DNA of 64,000 nt from Falsiruegeria mediterranea M17 (GCF_900302455.1 NZ_ONZG01000018.1:1-64000), one strand, 5' to 3'. Positions 1-9,182 are shown, counted from the first letter of the stretch. The notes: generated from the sequence alone by a model not told the origin. Translations and numbers: made by a program.

Positions 1-63
1 GCCATCGCCCAAAACCTCCGGAAACTAGCAAAACTCAAGCCAATGGTGACAACCACCGGCTGA
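1..63 (+). pseudogene. C-terminal end of a DDE transposase (partial, cut by window edge)
   Basis: Frame 1 is open from the first base to a TGA at 61-63 and reads AIAQNLRKLAKL followed by a short tail. This resembles the extreme C terminus of IS1182/IS5-type DDE transposases, where an AQNL/LAKL helix is common. The non-coding stretch after it contains a GACTTTTTCAAC-like string near 134, which also resembles the 3' flank of such elements. Only 20 codons are visible, so the family is a guess and the element could be intact or truncated outside the window. Confidence 0.45.
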
Positions 64-191
64 CAACAAGCCTCAGCATCGGTCGTTCAATAAAATCAGC
101 GCAGTAGCTAAACGCGCAACGCCAAAACCAACGACTTTTTCAACGAAATCAGCCCTTCGCTGCCATATGCTGCACCGGGCTCGAACGACCG

Positions 192-992
192 CTAAGAGAC
201 GTTTGGCAACGACAGGCGCATTTCAGACTGAACGATGAAGCGATGAGCCCCAAGGTCCTGCAAAAGGGAACACAACGTGCTGTCAGCGGAATCGACATTG
301 ACCAATGTCAGCGAGCCGACCGTGGCTGCCGCAGCGAGGAGGTCTTCCAAAGCCGAAGGTTCGCTGGCGGCGATCTGATGCACGAGGCCACCTGCGCCGA
401 TAATCGCTCCACCCTTCTCATGCAGGAAGGACGTCAGCTTTGAGCCGGAAATGGTTTCCGTGGCGTTTTGCCAAGTTGGCTCCCAGCTCGAATACCTCTG
501 AATGACATTCGCAACGGTGCCAAAATCCGACAGTTTGCATGAGGACCGATCAGGAGATGGATGGTTAAACCGATAGCAGTCGAGCTTTCTGGTCACATCA
601 AATCCCATCTTCCGATAGAGACGTTCAGCGCCTTTGTTTCCCTCGATAACCTCGAGCCAAAAGCTCTCGATTCCGACATTCTCTGCCGCGCTTATCGCCG
701 CCGTACCCAAACGGGACGCCAATCCCCGGCCTCTGTGGCCAATCCTGGTTCCGCTACCGATCAGATACCGTTTCGTGCTCCGCGTCGCGACGTTCCAAAA
801 CCCGATGACTTCATCATCGTCGACGGCGATAAAAGACGCCTCGGGGTCAAAACCTCTCGCGCTCAGCGCCGCTTTGAACGTGTCTGCATCTGGTTGCAAC
901 GGAACGATATAGTCAGAAAACGCGGCAAGCATGGCGCAATGCAGAGCATCCAAGTCAAATCCTGATGTGGCAAACGAAGCAATTCGCGTCAT
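192..992 (-). CDS. GNAT-family N-acetyltransferase
   Basis: A 266-residue protein with an acetyl-CoA binding segment near residues 82-95 (HRGRGLASRLG, the R-x-x-G-x-G/A motif A). It is followed by the usual beta4-alpha4 ending in ERLYRKMGF at about residues 123-131, typical of GCN5-related acetyltransferases. The C-terminal ~120 residues may be a second, degenerate GNAT-like half. The acceptor is unknown. The start chosen is the ATG at 990-992, and the Shine-Dalgarno upstream is weak. It stands alone next to a probable transposase remnant, and no operon partner is visible. Confidence 0.8.
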   Translation of the reverse strand: MTRIASFATSGFDLDALHCAMLAAFSDYIVPLQPDADTFKAALSARGFDPEASFIAVDDDEVIGFWNVATRSTKRYLIGSGTRIGHRGRGLASRLGTAAISAAENVGIESFWLEVIEGNKGAERLYRKMGFDVTRKLDCYRFNHPSPDRSSCKLSDFGTVANVIQRYSSWEPTWQNATETISGSKLTSFLHEKGGAIIGAGGLVHQIAASEPSALEDLLAAAATVGSLTLVNVDSADSTLCSLLQDLGAHRFIVQSEMRLSLPNVS

Positions 993-1343
993 TTTGTGCT
1001 TTTCATGTCTCTAGGATGCGCACAAACGCAAAGAACAGTTTCTTGCTCGACCCGCAAGTCGTTGAGGTTTTTCCTTATCATTCGGACATCATCGGGTTCC
1101 AGGTTCTTGCCCGCGTTGTTCCAAGCAGACATTGGCGACCCTGCGGCGACCTGCTCCTTTGTCCCGCATAGCAGAAGTTGAAGCTACTCAAGTCAAAGTC
1201 TCACTTCAAAATCCTAAGAACCTCTTGCGACACTCTTCAAGAAGCCATGTACAAAAGAGCCCGCCACATTGGTGGCGGGCTCTTGTTGCTTCAATTTTTG
1301 CAGCACGGGTTAAGCTGAAAAAGGCATCTGCTTTGATTTCGCT
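993..1343. other. Intergenic region with one terminator hairpin
   Basis: This 351-base gap between the GNAT and universal-stress genes (both on the reverse strand) contains the usp terminator at 1255-1284. No other credible coding or RNA feature was seen. Short ORFs here lack ribosome-binding sites and recognisable sequence. Confidence 0.6.
1252..1284 (-). terminator. Rho-independent terminator of the universal stress gene
   Basis: A perfect 13-bp stem (AAGAGCCCGCCAC / GTGGCGGGCTCTT, 1255-1267 with 1272-1284) closes a 4-nt loop. On the reverse strand it is followed by TTTTG. It lies about 60 nt past the stop of the usp gene. Confidence 0.7.
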
Positions 1344-2183
1344 CTAGTGCGCGAGGAACACCGGAACAGTTCCGTTTTCCAGCATGTTGCGCGTGGCGCC
1401 ACCCAGGATTGCTTCGCGGAAACGCGAGTGGCCATAAGCCCCCATCACGATCATGTCGGCCTCGGTATCCGCTGCGTGCCGGTTCAGCACATCGGACACG
1501 CGCGGCATGGTTTTGCTGAGCACGTCGATCTCGCAGTGTACCCCATGACGGGCCAGCATCTGCGACAACAGCCCACCCGGATCGGAGCGATCAGGTCCGT
1601 GTTTCGGCGGGTCAATTACCACGATGCGCACGGTTTCGGCGGCAACAAGGAAGGGCAGGGCACGGCGGATTGCGCGCATCGCCTCAACGCTTTCGTTCCA
1701 GGCCACCAGCACAGTTTTAGGCTGTGCCACAGGATGCGCGTTGTCGGGTACGATCAGAACTGGCGCGTGCCCTTCGAACATTGCTGCCTCAACAATCGGC
1801 TCGGCCTCGGCGCCCTTGTCGTCGCCATAGGGGCGCTGCAACACCACCAGATCCGAAAAGCGCGCGCGATGTGCCACGTGCCGCCCGATGTCGGCGATCT
1901 GTGCCACGCCGTCCTCGGTGGACCAGCGCACATTTGTGCCCTCAAGATAAGCCTTGGCGGCCGCGTTGATCTCTTCGGCGTCGGTGTTGGCGCGTTTGAG
2001 TGACTCCTGCAAGATCATCGCGTTGGCCCCGGCATAGTAATATCCGGTTTGCGAACGATCGACGCCCAGGCAGAGCGCCTCGACATGGGCGTTCTGGGCC
2101 TCGGCCAAAGCGACCATCTGTCCAAGTGCCGCCTTGGGCATTTCGGGATCCGTCAGTACGGTTAGTAGAGATTTGTAAGCCAT
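1344..2183 (-). CDS. Universal stress protein, tandem-domain UspA type
   Basis: A 279-residue protein with two Usp-like alpha/beta domains. The second ends in GAYGHSRFREAILGG, matching the ATP-binding signature G-2x-G-9x-G(S/T) of UspA proteins. Start taken at ATG 2181-2183 because AAGAGG sits just upstream on the reverse strand; an upstream in-frame start at 2234 would add 17 unlikely residues. It diverges from ccoN and shares the intergenic FNR-type palindrome at 2274-2287. This suggests, by inference, that it is also induced under low oxygen, as usp genes near cbb3 operons often are in Rhodobacterales. Confidence 0.9.
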   Translation of the reverse strand: MAYKSLLTVLTDPEMPKAALGQMVALAEAQNAHVEALCLGVDRSQTGYYYAGANAMILQESLKRANTDAEEINAAAKAYLEGTNVRWSTEDGVAQIADIGRHVAHRARFSDLVVLQRPYGDDKGAEAEPIVEAAMFEGHAPVLIVPDNAHPVAQPKTVLVAWNESVEAMRAIRRALPFLVAAETVRIVVIDPPKHGPDRSDPGGLLSQMLARHGVHCEIDVLSKTMPRVSDVLNRHAADTEADMIVMGAYGHSRFREAILGGATRNMLENGTVPVFLAH

Positions 2184-2273
2184 TTGAACCTCTTGACTAC
2201 AATGCGCGCCGTTACGGATTACGCATTCTCGCATTCATTGAGTTATGCCTGTCACAGATTTCGCGTTAGAGTC

Positions 2274-2287
2274 TTGATACAGATCAA
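2274..2287 (+). promoter_or_regulatory. FNR/FnrL binding site upstream of ccoN and usp
   Basis: The sequence TTGAT-ACAG-ATCAA is a perfect match to the FNR/FnrL consensus TTGAT-N4-ATCAA. It lies 93 bp before the ccoN start and 90 bp before the divergent usp start, so one bound regulator could act on both genes. The protein itself is not encoded in this window. Confidence 0.88.
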
Positions 2288-2380
2288 AGCAAGTTGGACC
2301 TCCGTTCTTCATGAAGCGCCTAGTCTGAATTCGTCTGGCGTGACGAAAGAATCGCGTGGGACAAGGCAAAGGGACGCAAA

Positions 2381-3988
2381 ATGTCGAATTATATCAAGCT
2401 TATCGCGCTTGGTGTGGTGGCCATCTTCGCGATGATGGCGGCCAACTATGCGCGCGATCCGGCTTACATGGTGCATGCGATCATCATTTTGATCGTCACC
2501 GGTGGGCTATTTCTTTGGACACTGCGCCATACGGACGAGCCAGAAACCTACGTCGACTACTCGGGTGAGTATATGGACGGCGTGATCCGCTATGGTGTGA
2601 TCGCGACGGCCCTGTGGGGCGTTGTTGGCTTTCTTGTTGGTGTGGTCATCGCCTTTCAGCTGGCGTTTCCGTCGCTGAACTTTGAATGGGCCGACGGCTA
2701 TGCCAACTTTGGTCGCCTGCGCCCGCTGCACACCTCGGCGGTGATTTTTGCCTTTGGCGGCAATGCGCTGATCGCAACCTCGTTCTACGTGGTACAGCGC
2801 ACTTGCGCGGCGCGGCTTTGGGGCGGCAATCTGGCGTGGTTCGTGTTCTGGGGGTATCAGCTGTTCATCGTTCTGGCGGCGACCGGGTACCTGCTGGGGT
2901 CGACCCAATCCAAAGAATATGCCGAACCCGAATGGCACGTTGATCTGTGGCTGACCATTGTCTGGGTCGCTTATCTGGCCGTGTTCCTGGGTACCATCAT
3001 CAAGCGCAAAGAGCCGCACATCTACGTGGCAAACTGGTTCTTCCTTTCGTTCATCGTTACCGTTGCGATGCTGCATGTGGTCAACAACCTGGCCCTGCCG
3101 GTGTCAATCTGGGGCTCGCGTTCGGTCATGGTGATGTCCGGCGTGCAAGATGCGATGACGCAGTGGTGGTACGGCCACAACGCTGTGGGCTTTTTCCTGA
3201 CTGCGGGTTTCCTGGGCATGATGTATTACTTCATCCCGAAACAGGCCGAGCGTCCGGTGTTCTCGTACAAGCTGTCGATCATCCACTTCTGGGCACTGAT
3301 CTTCCTGTACATCTGGGCTGGTCCGCACCACTTGCATTACACCGCACTGCCTGACTGGGCCTCTACCCTTGGCATGGTGTTCTCGGTCGTGCTGTGGATG
3401 CCCAGCTGGGGTGGCATGATCAACGGCCTGATGACGCTCTCGGGTGCGTGGGACAAGCTGCGTACCGACCCAGTGATCCGGATGATGGTGATCTCGCTTG
3501 GTTTCTACGGCATGTCGACCTTTGAAGGTCCGATGATGTCGATCCGTGCAGTGAACTCGCTGAGCCACTATACCGACTGGACGATTGGTCACGTGCACTC
3601 GGGCGCGCTTGGCTGGAACGGCATGATCACCTTTGGTGCGTTGTACTTCCTGGTGCCTGTCCTGTGGAAGCGTGAGCGTCTCTATTCGCTCAGTCTCGTC
3701 TCCTGGCACTTCTGGCTCGCCACCATCGGCATCGTGCTCTACGCCGCGTCGATGTGGGTAACCGGCATCATGGAAGGCCTGATGTGGCGCGAAGTGGACG
3801 CCAACGGTTTCCTCGTGAACTCGTTCGCCGACACCGTTGCAGCCAAGTTCCTGCCCTACGTGGCACGCGGAGTTGGCGGTCTCATGTTCCTCGCTGGTGC
3901 AGTGATCATGTGCTACAACCTGTGGATGACTGTACGGAAAGCGCCGGCCAAAGAGGCCAGCCTGACCGTAGCAGTCCCGGCTGAATAA
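2381..3988 (+). CDS. ccoN: cbb3-type cytochrome c oxidase subunit I (CcoN)
   Basis: Catalytic heme-copper subunit of the high-affinity cbb3 terminal oxidase: 535 residues, about 12 membrane helices. Visible metal-ligand motifs include LHTSAVIF (low-spin heme b histidine), [21 protein letters not shown] (CuB histidine pair) and [11 protein letters not shown] (histidines for the high-spin and low-spin hemes). The start ATG is preceded by AAAGGGA. It is the first gene of ccoNOQP and is followed 14 bp later by ccoO. The perfect FNR-type box upstream implies induction under oxygen limitation. Confidence 0.98.
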   Translation: MSNYIKLIALGVVAIFAMMAANYARDPAYMVHAIIILIVTGGLFLWTLRHTDEPETYVDYSGEYMDGVIRYGVIATALWGVVGFLVGVVIAFQLAFPSLNFEWADGYANFGRLRPLHTSAVIFAFGGNALIATSFYVVQRTCAARLWGGNLAWFVFWGYQLFIVLAATGYLLGSTQSKEYAEPEWHVDLWLTIVWVAYLAVFLGTIIKRKEPHIYVANWFFLSFIVTVAMLHVVNNLALPVSIWGSRSVMVMSGVQDAMTQWWYGHNAVGFFLTAGFLGMMYYFIPKQAERPVFSYKLSIIHFWALIFLYIWAGPHHLHYTALPDWASTLGMVFSVVLWMPSWGGMINGLMTLSGAWDKLRTDPVIRMMVISLGFYGMSTFEGPMMSIRAVNSLSHYTDWTIGHVHSGALGWNGMITFGALYFLVPVLWKRERLYSLSLVSWHFWLATIGIVLYAASMWVTGIMEGLMWREVDANGFLVNSFADTVAAKFLPYVARGVGGLMFLAGAVIMCYNLWMTVRKAPAKEASLTVAVPAE

Positions 3989-4002
3989 GGAGGGTCGGAG
4001 CA

Positions 4003-4731
4003 ATGGCAATTCTCGACAAACATAAAATCCTCGAGACCAACGCGAGCCTCCTGCTGATCTTCAGCTTCTTGGTCGTGACCATCGGTGGCATCGTGCAGAT
4101 CGCACCGCTGTTCTGGTTGGAAAACACCATCGAGAAGGTGGAGGGCATGCGCCCTTACACCCCTCTCGAACTGGCCGGGCGCGAGATCTACATTCGCGAA
4201 GGGTGCTACACCTGCCACAGCCAGATGATCCGCCCCATGCGGGATGAGGTCGAGCGTTATGGTCACTACTCGCTGGCGGCGGAGTCGATGTACGATCACC
4301 CGTTCCAGTGGGGGTCCAAGCGGACCGGGCCGGACCTGGCCCGTGTGGGCGGTCGCTATTCGGATGAATGGCACGTCGATCACATGCGCAGCCCGCAGTC
4401 CGTGGTGCCGGAATCGATCATGCCGAAATATGGCTTTCTGGAAGAGACCCGGATCGACGGGAAATACATCCAGGATGTCATGACCAGCCACTCAATGGTG
4501 GGCGTGCCCTATTCGGAGGAGATGCTGGCACAGGCGCAGGCCGACTTCCGCGCGCAGGCCGATCCGGACAGCGACTATGACGGTTTGCTGGAACGCTATG
4601 GCGACAAGGTGAATGTACGCAACTTTGACGGTCAGCCGGGAATTTCCGAGGCCGATGCGATCATCGCCTACCTGCAGATGTTGGGCACGTTGGTTGATTT
4701 CTCAACCTTCACCCCTGACGCGAGCCGCTGA
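4003..4731 (+). CDS. ccoO: cbb3-type cytochrome c oxidase subunit II (CcoO)
   Basis: Membrane-anchored mono-heme cytochrome c subunit of the cbb3 oxidase that relays electrons to CcoN. The 242-residue product has one N-terminal membrane helix (about 17-38), then a c-type heme motif C68-Y-T-C71-H72, with methionine-containing segments that can supply the sixth ligand. The SD AAGGAGGG lies 5' of the start. It sits between ccoN and ccoQ in the expected operon order. Confidence 0.98.
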   Translation: MAILDKHKILETNASLLLIFSFLVVTIGGIVQIAPLFWLENTIEKVEGMRPYTPLELAGREIYIREGCYTCHSQMIRPMRDEVERYGHYSLAAESMYDHPFQWGSKRTGPDLARVGGRYSDEWHVDHMRSPQSVVPESIMPKYGFLEETRIDGKYIQDVMTSHSMVGVPYSEEMLAQAQADFRAQADPDSDYDGLLERYGDKVNVRNFDGQPGISEADAIIAYLQMLGTLVDFSTFTPDASR

Positions 4732-4742
4732 GGGAGGGGATC

Positions 4743-4928
4743 ATGGAAGAGTATACCTTTCTACGGCAACTCGCAGACAGCTGGTTCCTGGTCGGACTGT
4801 TTGCCTTTTTTGTAGGCGTGGTGTTCTGGGTGTTTCGGCCCGGCAGTACCAAAACCTATCAGGATACGGCGAACATCCCGTTCCGACATGAAGACAAACC
4901 CGCCACATCCAAGGAGGCGAGGCAATGA
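4743..4928 (+). CDS. ccoQ: cbb3-type oxidase small subunit (CcoQ)
   Basis: A 61-residue single-span membrane protein (helix about residues 13-33, [15 protein letters not shown]) followed by a charged cytoplasmic tail, as expected of CcoQ/FixQ, which stabilises the oxidase complex. Its TGA overlaps the ATG of ccoP (ATGA), implying translational coupling. Identified by position between ccoO and ccoP as well as by size and topology. Confidence 0.93.
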   Translation: MEEYTFLRQLADSWFLVGLFAFFVGVVFWVFRPGSTKTYQDTANIPFRHEDKPATSKEARQ

Positions 4929-5800
4929 GCGACAATACGTCTGAAAAGAAGAACGAGCACGGGCATGGCACGACCGGTCACAGCTGGGACGGGATCGAAG
5001 AATGGGACAACCCCATGCCACGCTGGTGGGTCTGGACCTTTTACCTGACCATCATTTGGGGCATCGGTTACGTCATCGCATATCCTGCGTGGCCGTTGAT
5101 CAACGGGGCAACTGCTGGGGTTCTGGGATGGTCGACACGTGCCGATGTCGCAGCCGAGATCCAGGCCGTCGAAGAGGCCAATGCGCCGATCAACGCCAAA
5201 TTGGAATCGGTCGACCTGAATGCGATCGTTGGCGATGCCGAATTGAACACCTACGCGGTTTCGGCCGGTGGCGCCGTGTTCCGCACTTGGTGTGCTCAGT
5301 GTCACGGTTCGGGTGCAGCAGGTGCCAAGGGCTATCCCAACCTGTTGGACGATGATTGGCTCTGGGGCGGTGATATGGAGGCAATCCATCACACTGTGGC
5401 GCACGGCATTCGCAACGAAGAAAGCGATGATGCGCGCTACTCCGAGATGCCCGCTTTTGGTCGTGATGAGCTGTTGACCGAAGAAGAGGTCGATCAGGTC
5501 ACCAATTACGTGATGTCGCTTTCGGGTGAAGCCAATGATGCCTCACAGGTCGAAGCAGGTTCGGTGCTTTATGCCGACAACTGCGCCTCGTGCCACATGG
5601 AAGACGGCACTGGCGACCGCGAACAAGGCGCGCCCAACCTGGCCGATGCGATCTGGCTCTATGGGGGGGACTATGAGGACATCAAGCATACGGTGACGTA
5701 CAGCCGTTATGGCGTGATGCCCCCGTGGAACACCCGCCTGACCGAAGCGCAGATCCGCGCCGTGACGGCTTATGTCCACCAGTTGGGCGGCGGCGAGTGA
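4925..5800 (+). CDS. ccoP: cbb3-type cytochrome c oxidase subunit III, di-heme (CcoP)
   Basis: A 291-residue membrane-anchored di-heme cytochrome c that accepts electrons from soluble or membrane cytochrome c. It has an N-terminal FixP-type region with a membrane helix around 35-53. Two c-type heme motifs follow, C123-A-Q-C126-H127 and C220-A-S-C223-H224, each in its own cytochrome domain. The start overlaps the ccoQ stop. It is the last gene of the structural operon and is followed by a run of hairpins ending in a terminator. Confidence 0.98.
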   Translation: MSDNTSEKKNEHGHGTTGHSWDGIEEWDNPMPRWWVWTFYLTIIWGIGYVIAYPAWPLINGATAGVLGWSTRADVAAEIQAVEEANAPINAKLESVDLNAIVGDAELNTYAVSAGGAVFRTWCAQCHGSGAAGAKGYPNLLDDDWLWGGDMEAIHHTVAHGIRNEESDDARYSEMPAFGRDELLTEEEVDQVTNYVMSLSGEANDASQVEAGSVLYADNCASCHMEDGTGDREQGAPNLADAIWLYGGDYEDIKHTVTYSRYGVMPPWNTRLTEAQIRAVTAYVHQLGGGE

Positions 5801-5815
5801 TTGCTGTTTGAGACA

Positions 5816-5913
5816 CCTTCGGGCCTGATGGCCCGAAGGCAGGCGTCGGCTATTCGATCTGTTCGCGCGTTTCCTGAATAGCCGACGCTGATAACCCCCA
5901 GACTACGGTCTGG
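5816..5913 (+). repeat. Three tandem hairpins downstream of ccoP
   Basis: Three separate inverted repeats occur in series. CCTTCGGGCC/GGCCCGAAGG has a 4-nt loop (5816-5839). GCGTCGGCTATTC/GAATAGCCGACGC has a 20-nt loop (5843-5855 with 5876-5888). CCAGAC/GTCTGG closes a TACG tetraloop (5898-5913). None has a U-run, so they are not ordinary terminators. They precede the true terminator at 5921 and could protect the ccoNOQP mRNA 3' end or form a small RNA. Confidence 0.65.
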
Positions 5914-5920
5914 TTCGCAG

Positions 5921-5953
5921 CCCGTCCACCTTTGCAGGTGGACGGGTTATTTT
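5921..5953 (+). terminator. ccoP: Rho-independent terminator of ccoNOQP
   Basis: A 10-bp stem CCCGTCCACC/GGTGGACGGG (5921-5930 with 5937-5946) with a 6-nt loop is followed by TTATTTT. It ends immediately at the stop codon of the convergent small gene at 5952. Confidence 0.8.
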
Positions 5954-6107
5954 ATGCGCGGCTCTTGCGCGAGAACTGCGAGAGCATGCGGGTGACCGCT
6001 GATTTCTTTTTCACGACGGCGCCCTCCGGCGGCTCGGGAAAAGAGGGTTTCCGGCGGGGTGCAACACGCGCGGCGGTGAGGAAGCTGTCTGCGTAAACTC
6101 CAAGCAT
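5952..6107 (-). CDS. Small basic protein of unknown function (51 aa)
   Basis: Start chosen at ATG 6105-6107 because AAAGGA lies 8 nt upstream on the reverse strand; an upstream in-frame start at 6143 lacks such a site. The product has a short N-terminal part reading MLGVYADSFLTAARV and a proline-, arginine- and lysine-rich remainder. There is no recognisable domain. It is divergent from the LysR gene and convergent with ccoP. Real coding is likely but not certain; function unknown. Confidence 0.55.
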   Translation of the reverse strand: MLGVYADSFLTAARVAPRRKPSFPEPPEGAVVKKKSAVTRMLSQFSRKSRA

Positions 6108-6206
6108 TGCGAATGTCCTTTGTTGTTGGTGTCTGACATTCATATTGATCGGGATCGCGAAAAATGCGACTCAATCAGAATTCACTTATGTAAGTCAGGA
6201 TTACAT

Positions 6207-7076
6207 ATGAGCTGGCGAAACATGCCATCCTTGATCTCGCTACGCGCTCTGGATGCCTTTGCAGTAGAAGGAAACGTGGTCAAAGCGGGCCAGGTTTTGA
6301 ATGTTAGCCATGCTGCCATAAGTCAGCACCTTAAGCAGCTCGAAGAGCATCTGGGGGTCTCGCTTGTTGATCGCAGCGGTCGCAACCTTGTTCTGACGGA
6401 GGAGGGTGAGCAGTTGGCGCGGGCCTTGCGGCTTGGCTTTGGTGCGATCACGTCGGCGGTCGAGGAGCTGATGCAGATCGACGCCGCGCGGCCTTTGCAT
6501 ATTTCGTGCACCTCGACCTTTGCGACCGTCTGGCTGATGCCGCGGCTGCCGGACTTTCGCTTGAAGCACCCCGAGATCGACCTGATGCTGGATCCCAACC
6601 CGCAGATCGTGACTTTGCGACCCGGGGGCGTTGATTTGGCGATCCGGCATGGTGACGGCAATTGGCCGGGTTTGGACGTTGAAATGTTGGTCCCATCCGC
6701 AATTTCTGTGGTGGCTTCTCCTGCGTTGCTGGAGGGTCGGCAAAGCGTGACGCCCGAAGAGTTGGGGGAACTGCCCTGGCTGGAAGAGATCGGCGCAAAC
6801 GAAGCCAACACTTGGTTTGAATCTCATGGGGTTGAGCTGTTGTCGCGGGGTGCGCGCATTCAACTGCCCGGAAACCTGCTGATCGAAGGCGTGCGCGCAG
6901 GGCAGGGGGTCGCGGCCACGGTGCGCAAGTTTGTCGAGGATGATCTGGCCTCGGGACGATTGGTTGAGCTCTTCTGCGACGAAGTTGCACGGGGGTATTT
7001 CATCGTGACCCGGCCAGGCGTGCAACGACCTCCGGTCAAGGCGTTCCTTCAATGGCTGAGGCGCCAGAAATCATAG
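6207..7076 (+). CDS. LysR-family transcriptional regulator (GcvA-like)
   Basis: A 289-residue LysR regulator with an N-terminal winged helix-turn-helix (about residues 8-66, containing NVSHAAISQHLKQLEEHLG) and a C-terminal effector domain resembling the GcvA subgroup. The ATG at 6207 is used because CAGGA precedes it and homologues begin near MPSLISLRALDAF; 6222 is an alternative start. It lies between the ccoNOQP and ccoGHIS operons and diverges from the small gene at 5952. The effector and targets are unknown. Confidence 0.9.
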   Translation: MSWRNMPSLISLRALDAFAVEGNVVKAGQVLNVSHAAISQHLKQLEEHLGVSLVDRSGRNLVLTEEGEQLARALRLGFGAITSAVEELMQIDAARPLHISCTSTFATVWLMPRLPDFRLKHPEIDLMLDPNPQIVTLRPGGVDLAIRHGDGNWPGLDVEMLVPSAISVVASPALLEGRQSVTPEELGELPWLEEIGANEANTWFESHGVELLSRGARIQLPGNLLIEGVRAGQGVAATVRKFVEDDLASGRLVELFCDEVARGYFIVTRPGVQRPPVKAFLQWLRRQKS

Positions 7077-7212
7077 GTAATACTGCGAAATATGGGCGGT
7101 TTGAGGGCATTCGGGCCGATCCCACACTTTTTCCAGTCGCTTTGTTCGCAACTTCGCCCGGTCAACTCCAAACCAATCGGCGATCTTAAAACGTGAACCT
7201 TGGATGCGCTTT

Positions 7213-7226
7213 TTGACCCATGTCAA
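7213..7226 (+). promoter_or_regulatory. FNR-type palindrome upstream of ccoG
   Basis: TTGAC-CCAT-GTCAA is a perfect dyad close to the FNR/FnrL consensus (TTGA(C/T)-N4-(G/A)TCAA), 64 bp before the ccoG start. With the site at 2274 it would put both halves of the cbb3 locus under the same oxygen-responsive control. Confidence 0.75.
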
Positions 7227-7289
7227 AGTTGCCTCATGTATAACCTGTGAAAACACGCCTCGATTAACCCCATTATCTGGAGTGACGCC

Positions 7290-8717
7290 GTGAGCGATTC
7301 CGAGCCCGCCCCCAGCCTGTACGCCGCCAGGGAACCGATTTTTCCGCGACGCGTGTCAGGGCCGTTCCGTAACCTCAAATGGATCATCATGGCGGTGACC
7401 CTCGGGATCTACTATCTGACCCCGTGGATCCGCTGGGACCGTGGCCCCAGCCTGCCGGATCAGGCCGTGCTTTTGGATATGGCGAACCGGCGGTTCTATT
7501 TCTTCTGGATCGAGATCTGGCCGCATGAGTTCTACTTCGTCGCTGGCCTGCTCATCATGGCGGGGCTTGGCCTGTTCCTGTTCACCTCGGCGCTTGGCCG
7601 CGTCTGGTGCGGATACGCCTGTCCACAAACCGTATGGACCGACTTGTTCATCTTGGTGGAACGCTGGATCGAAGGCGACCGCAACGCCCGCTTGCGCTTG
7701 CATCGTCAAAAGAAACTGGATTTCCGCAAGGTTCGTTTACGGGTCACGAAGTGGATCACTTGGTTGTTGATCGGTCTGGCAACCGGTGGGGCCTGGGTGT
7801 TCTATTTCGCCGACGCACCAACGCTCGCCGTTGATCTGGTGACCGGCAATGCGCATCCGATTGCTTACACCACCATGGCCATTCTGACCGCGACCACCTT
7901 CTTTTTTGGTGGATTTGCCCGCGAGCAGATCTGTATTTACGCCTGCCCATGGCCGCGCATTCAGGCCGCGATGATGGACGAAGATACACTGACCGTTGGT
8001 TACCGCGAATGGCGGGGTGAGCCGCGCGGCAAAGGCAAGCGGACAGCTGATTCCGAGCTTGGCGACTGCATCGACTGCATGGCCTGCGTTAACGTATGTC
8101 CCATGGGAATCGACATTCGCGACGGGCAGCAGATGGAATGCATCACCTGCGCGCTGTGCATCGATGCCTGCGATGACATGATGGAAAAGATCGGCAAGCC
8201 GCGCGGTCTGATCGACTACATGGCGCTGAGTGACGAAGCCGACGAGCGTTCCGGTAAGCCGCCCAAGAACATCTGGAAACACATCTTCCGTCCGCGCACG
8301 ATGCTTTACACCTCGCTTTGGTCCCTTGTGGGGGTTGGCCTGCTGTTTGCGCTGTTCATCCGGTCGGACATCGAACTTACCGTGGCCCCGGTACGGAACC
8401 CGACCTTTGTGACCCTGTCGGACGGCTCGATCCGCAACACTTACGACGTGCGTTTGCGCAACAAGCACGGGGAAGAGCGACCCTTCCAGCTGTCCATCGT
8501 GGGCGACCCCTCCATGAGGATTGAGCTTGAGGGGCTCTCTGGTGATACAGTGGACGTGCCTGCCGACACTTCGTTCCTGCAGCGGGTCTACATCGTCGCG
8601 CCCAAGGATACGGGTCCATCCAACACTGGTAGCACCGATGTCCGGATCTGGATCGAGGATACGTCGAATGGGGATCGCGCGTTCAAGGACACGAACTTTA
8701 ACGGAAAGGGCAACTGA
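7290..8717 (+). CDS. ccoG: CcoG, cbb3 oxidase assembly iron-sulfur/copper reductase protein
   Basis: A 475-residue membrane protein of the CcoG/RdxA/FixG family, reported in Rhodobacter to act as a cupric reductase in cbb3 copper assembly. About five membrane helices are visible. A double [4Fe-4S] ferredoxin module follows, with C260-I-D-C263-M-A-C266-x3-C270-P and C284-x2-C287-x2-C290-x3-C294. The C-terminal domain is an Ig-like FixG fold. The start is GTG at 7290 with a GGAG upstream. It is the first gene of ccoGHIS. Confidence 0.97.
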   Translation: MSDSEPAPSLYAAREPIFPRRVSGPFRNLKWIIMAVTLGIYYLTPWIRWDRGPSLPDQAVLLDMANRRFYFFWIEIWPHEFYFVAGLLIMAGLGLFLFTSALGRVWCGYACPQTVWTDLFILVERWIEGDRNARLRLHRQKKLDFRKVRLRVTKWITWLLIGLATGGAWVFYFADAPTLAVDLVTGNAHPIAYTTMAILTATTFFFGGFAREQICIYACPWPRIQAAMMDEDTLTVGYREWRGEPRGKGKRTADSELGDCIDCMACVNVCPMGIDIRDGQQMECITCALCIDACDDMMEKIGKPRGLIDYMALSDEADERSGKPPKNIWKHIFRPRTMLYTSLWSLVGVGLLFALFIRSDIELTVAPVRNPTFVTLSDGSIRNTYDVRLRNKHGEERPFQLSIVGDPSMRIELEGLSGDTVDVPADTSFLQRVYIVAPKDTGPSNTGSTDVRIWIEDTSNGDRAFKDTNFNGKGN

Positions 8718-8719
8718 TC

Positions 8720-9178
8720 ATGGCCGAGCGTGAGTTTACCGGCAAACATATGTTGGCCATTTTCGTTGGTGCCTTCGGGATCATCATCACGGTCAATCTG
8801 ATCCTGGCCTACAACGCTGTTGCGACCTTTCCAGGGCTTGAGGCCAAGAATTCCTATGTCGCTTCGCAGCAGTTCAATGAACGTCGCGACGCGCAAGAGG
8901 GGTTGGGTTGGACCGTTGATGCCAAGGCCAAGGGCGGTCTGGTGATCCTGTCGATACTGGATGAGGCGGGTCAGCCGGTTCAGGTGGCAGAGCTTGAGGC
9001 CGTTTTGGGTCGTGCAACCCACGTGCAAGAGGATTTTGAGCCGGATTTTCAGTTTGACGGCACTGCCTATGTCGCCAAGGCCTCCTTGGGTGGCGGTAAT
9101 TGGAACATCCGCATGAAGGCCAAGGCGCACGACGGCACCGAGTTCGTCCAGCGTGTTGTGCTGGATGTGAGGGGCTGA
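8720..9178 (+). CDS. ccoH: CcoH/FixH family cbb3 assembly protein
   Basis: A 152-residue membrane protein with one N-terminal helix (about 10-32) and a periplasmic domain. Size, topology and position between ccoG and ccoI identify it as CcoH/FixH, needed for assembly of the cbb3 complex. It starts 2 bp after the ccoG stop, so the genes are tightly coupled. Confidence 0.93.
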   Translation: MAEREFTGKHMLAIFVGAFGIIITVNLILAYNAVATFPGLEAKNSYVASQQFNERRDAQEGLGWTVDAKAKGGLVILSILDEAGQPVQVAELEAVLGRATHVQEDFEPDFQFDGTAYVAKASLGGGNWNIRMKAKAHDGTEFVQRVVLDVRG

Positions 9179-9182
9179 GCTG

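Noticed and set aside
7071-7256. Reverse ORF of 61 codons between the LysR gene and ccoG
   Set aside because: It overlaps the end of the LysR gene and the FNR-like site, has no SD and no conserved feature.
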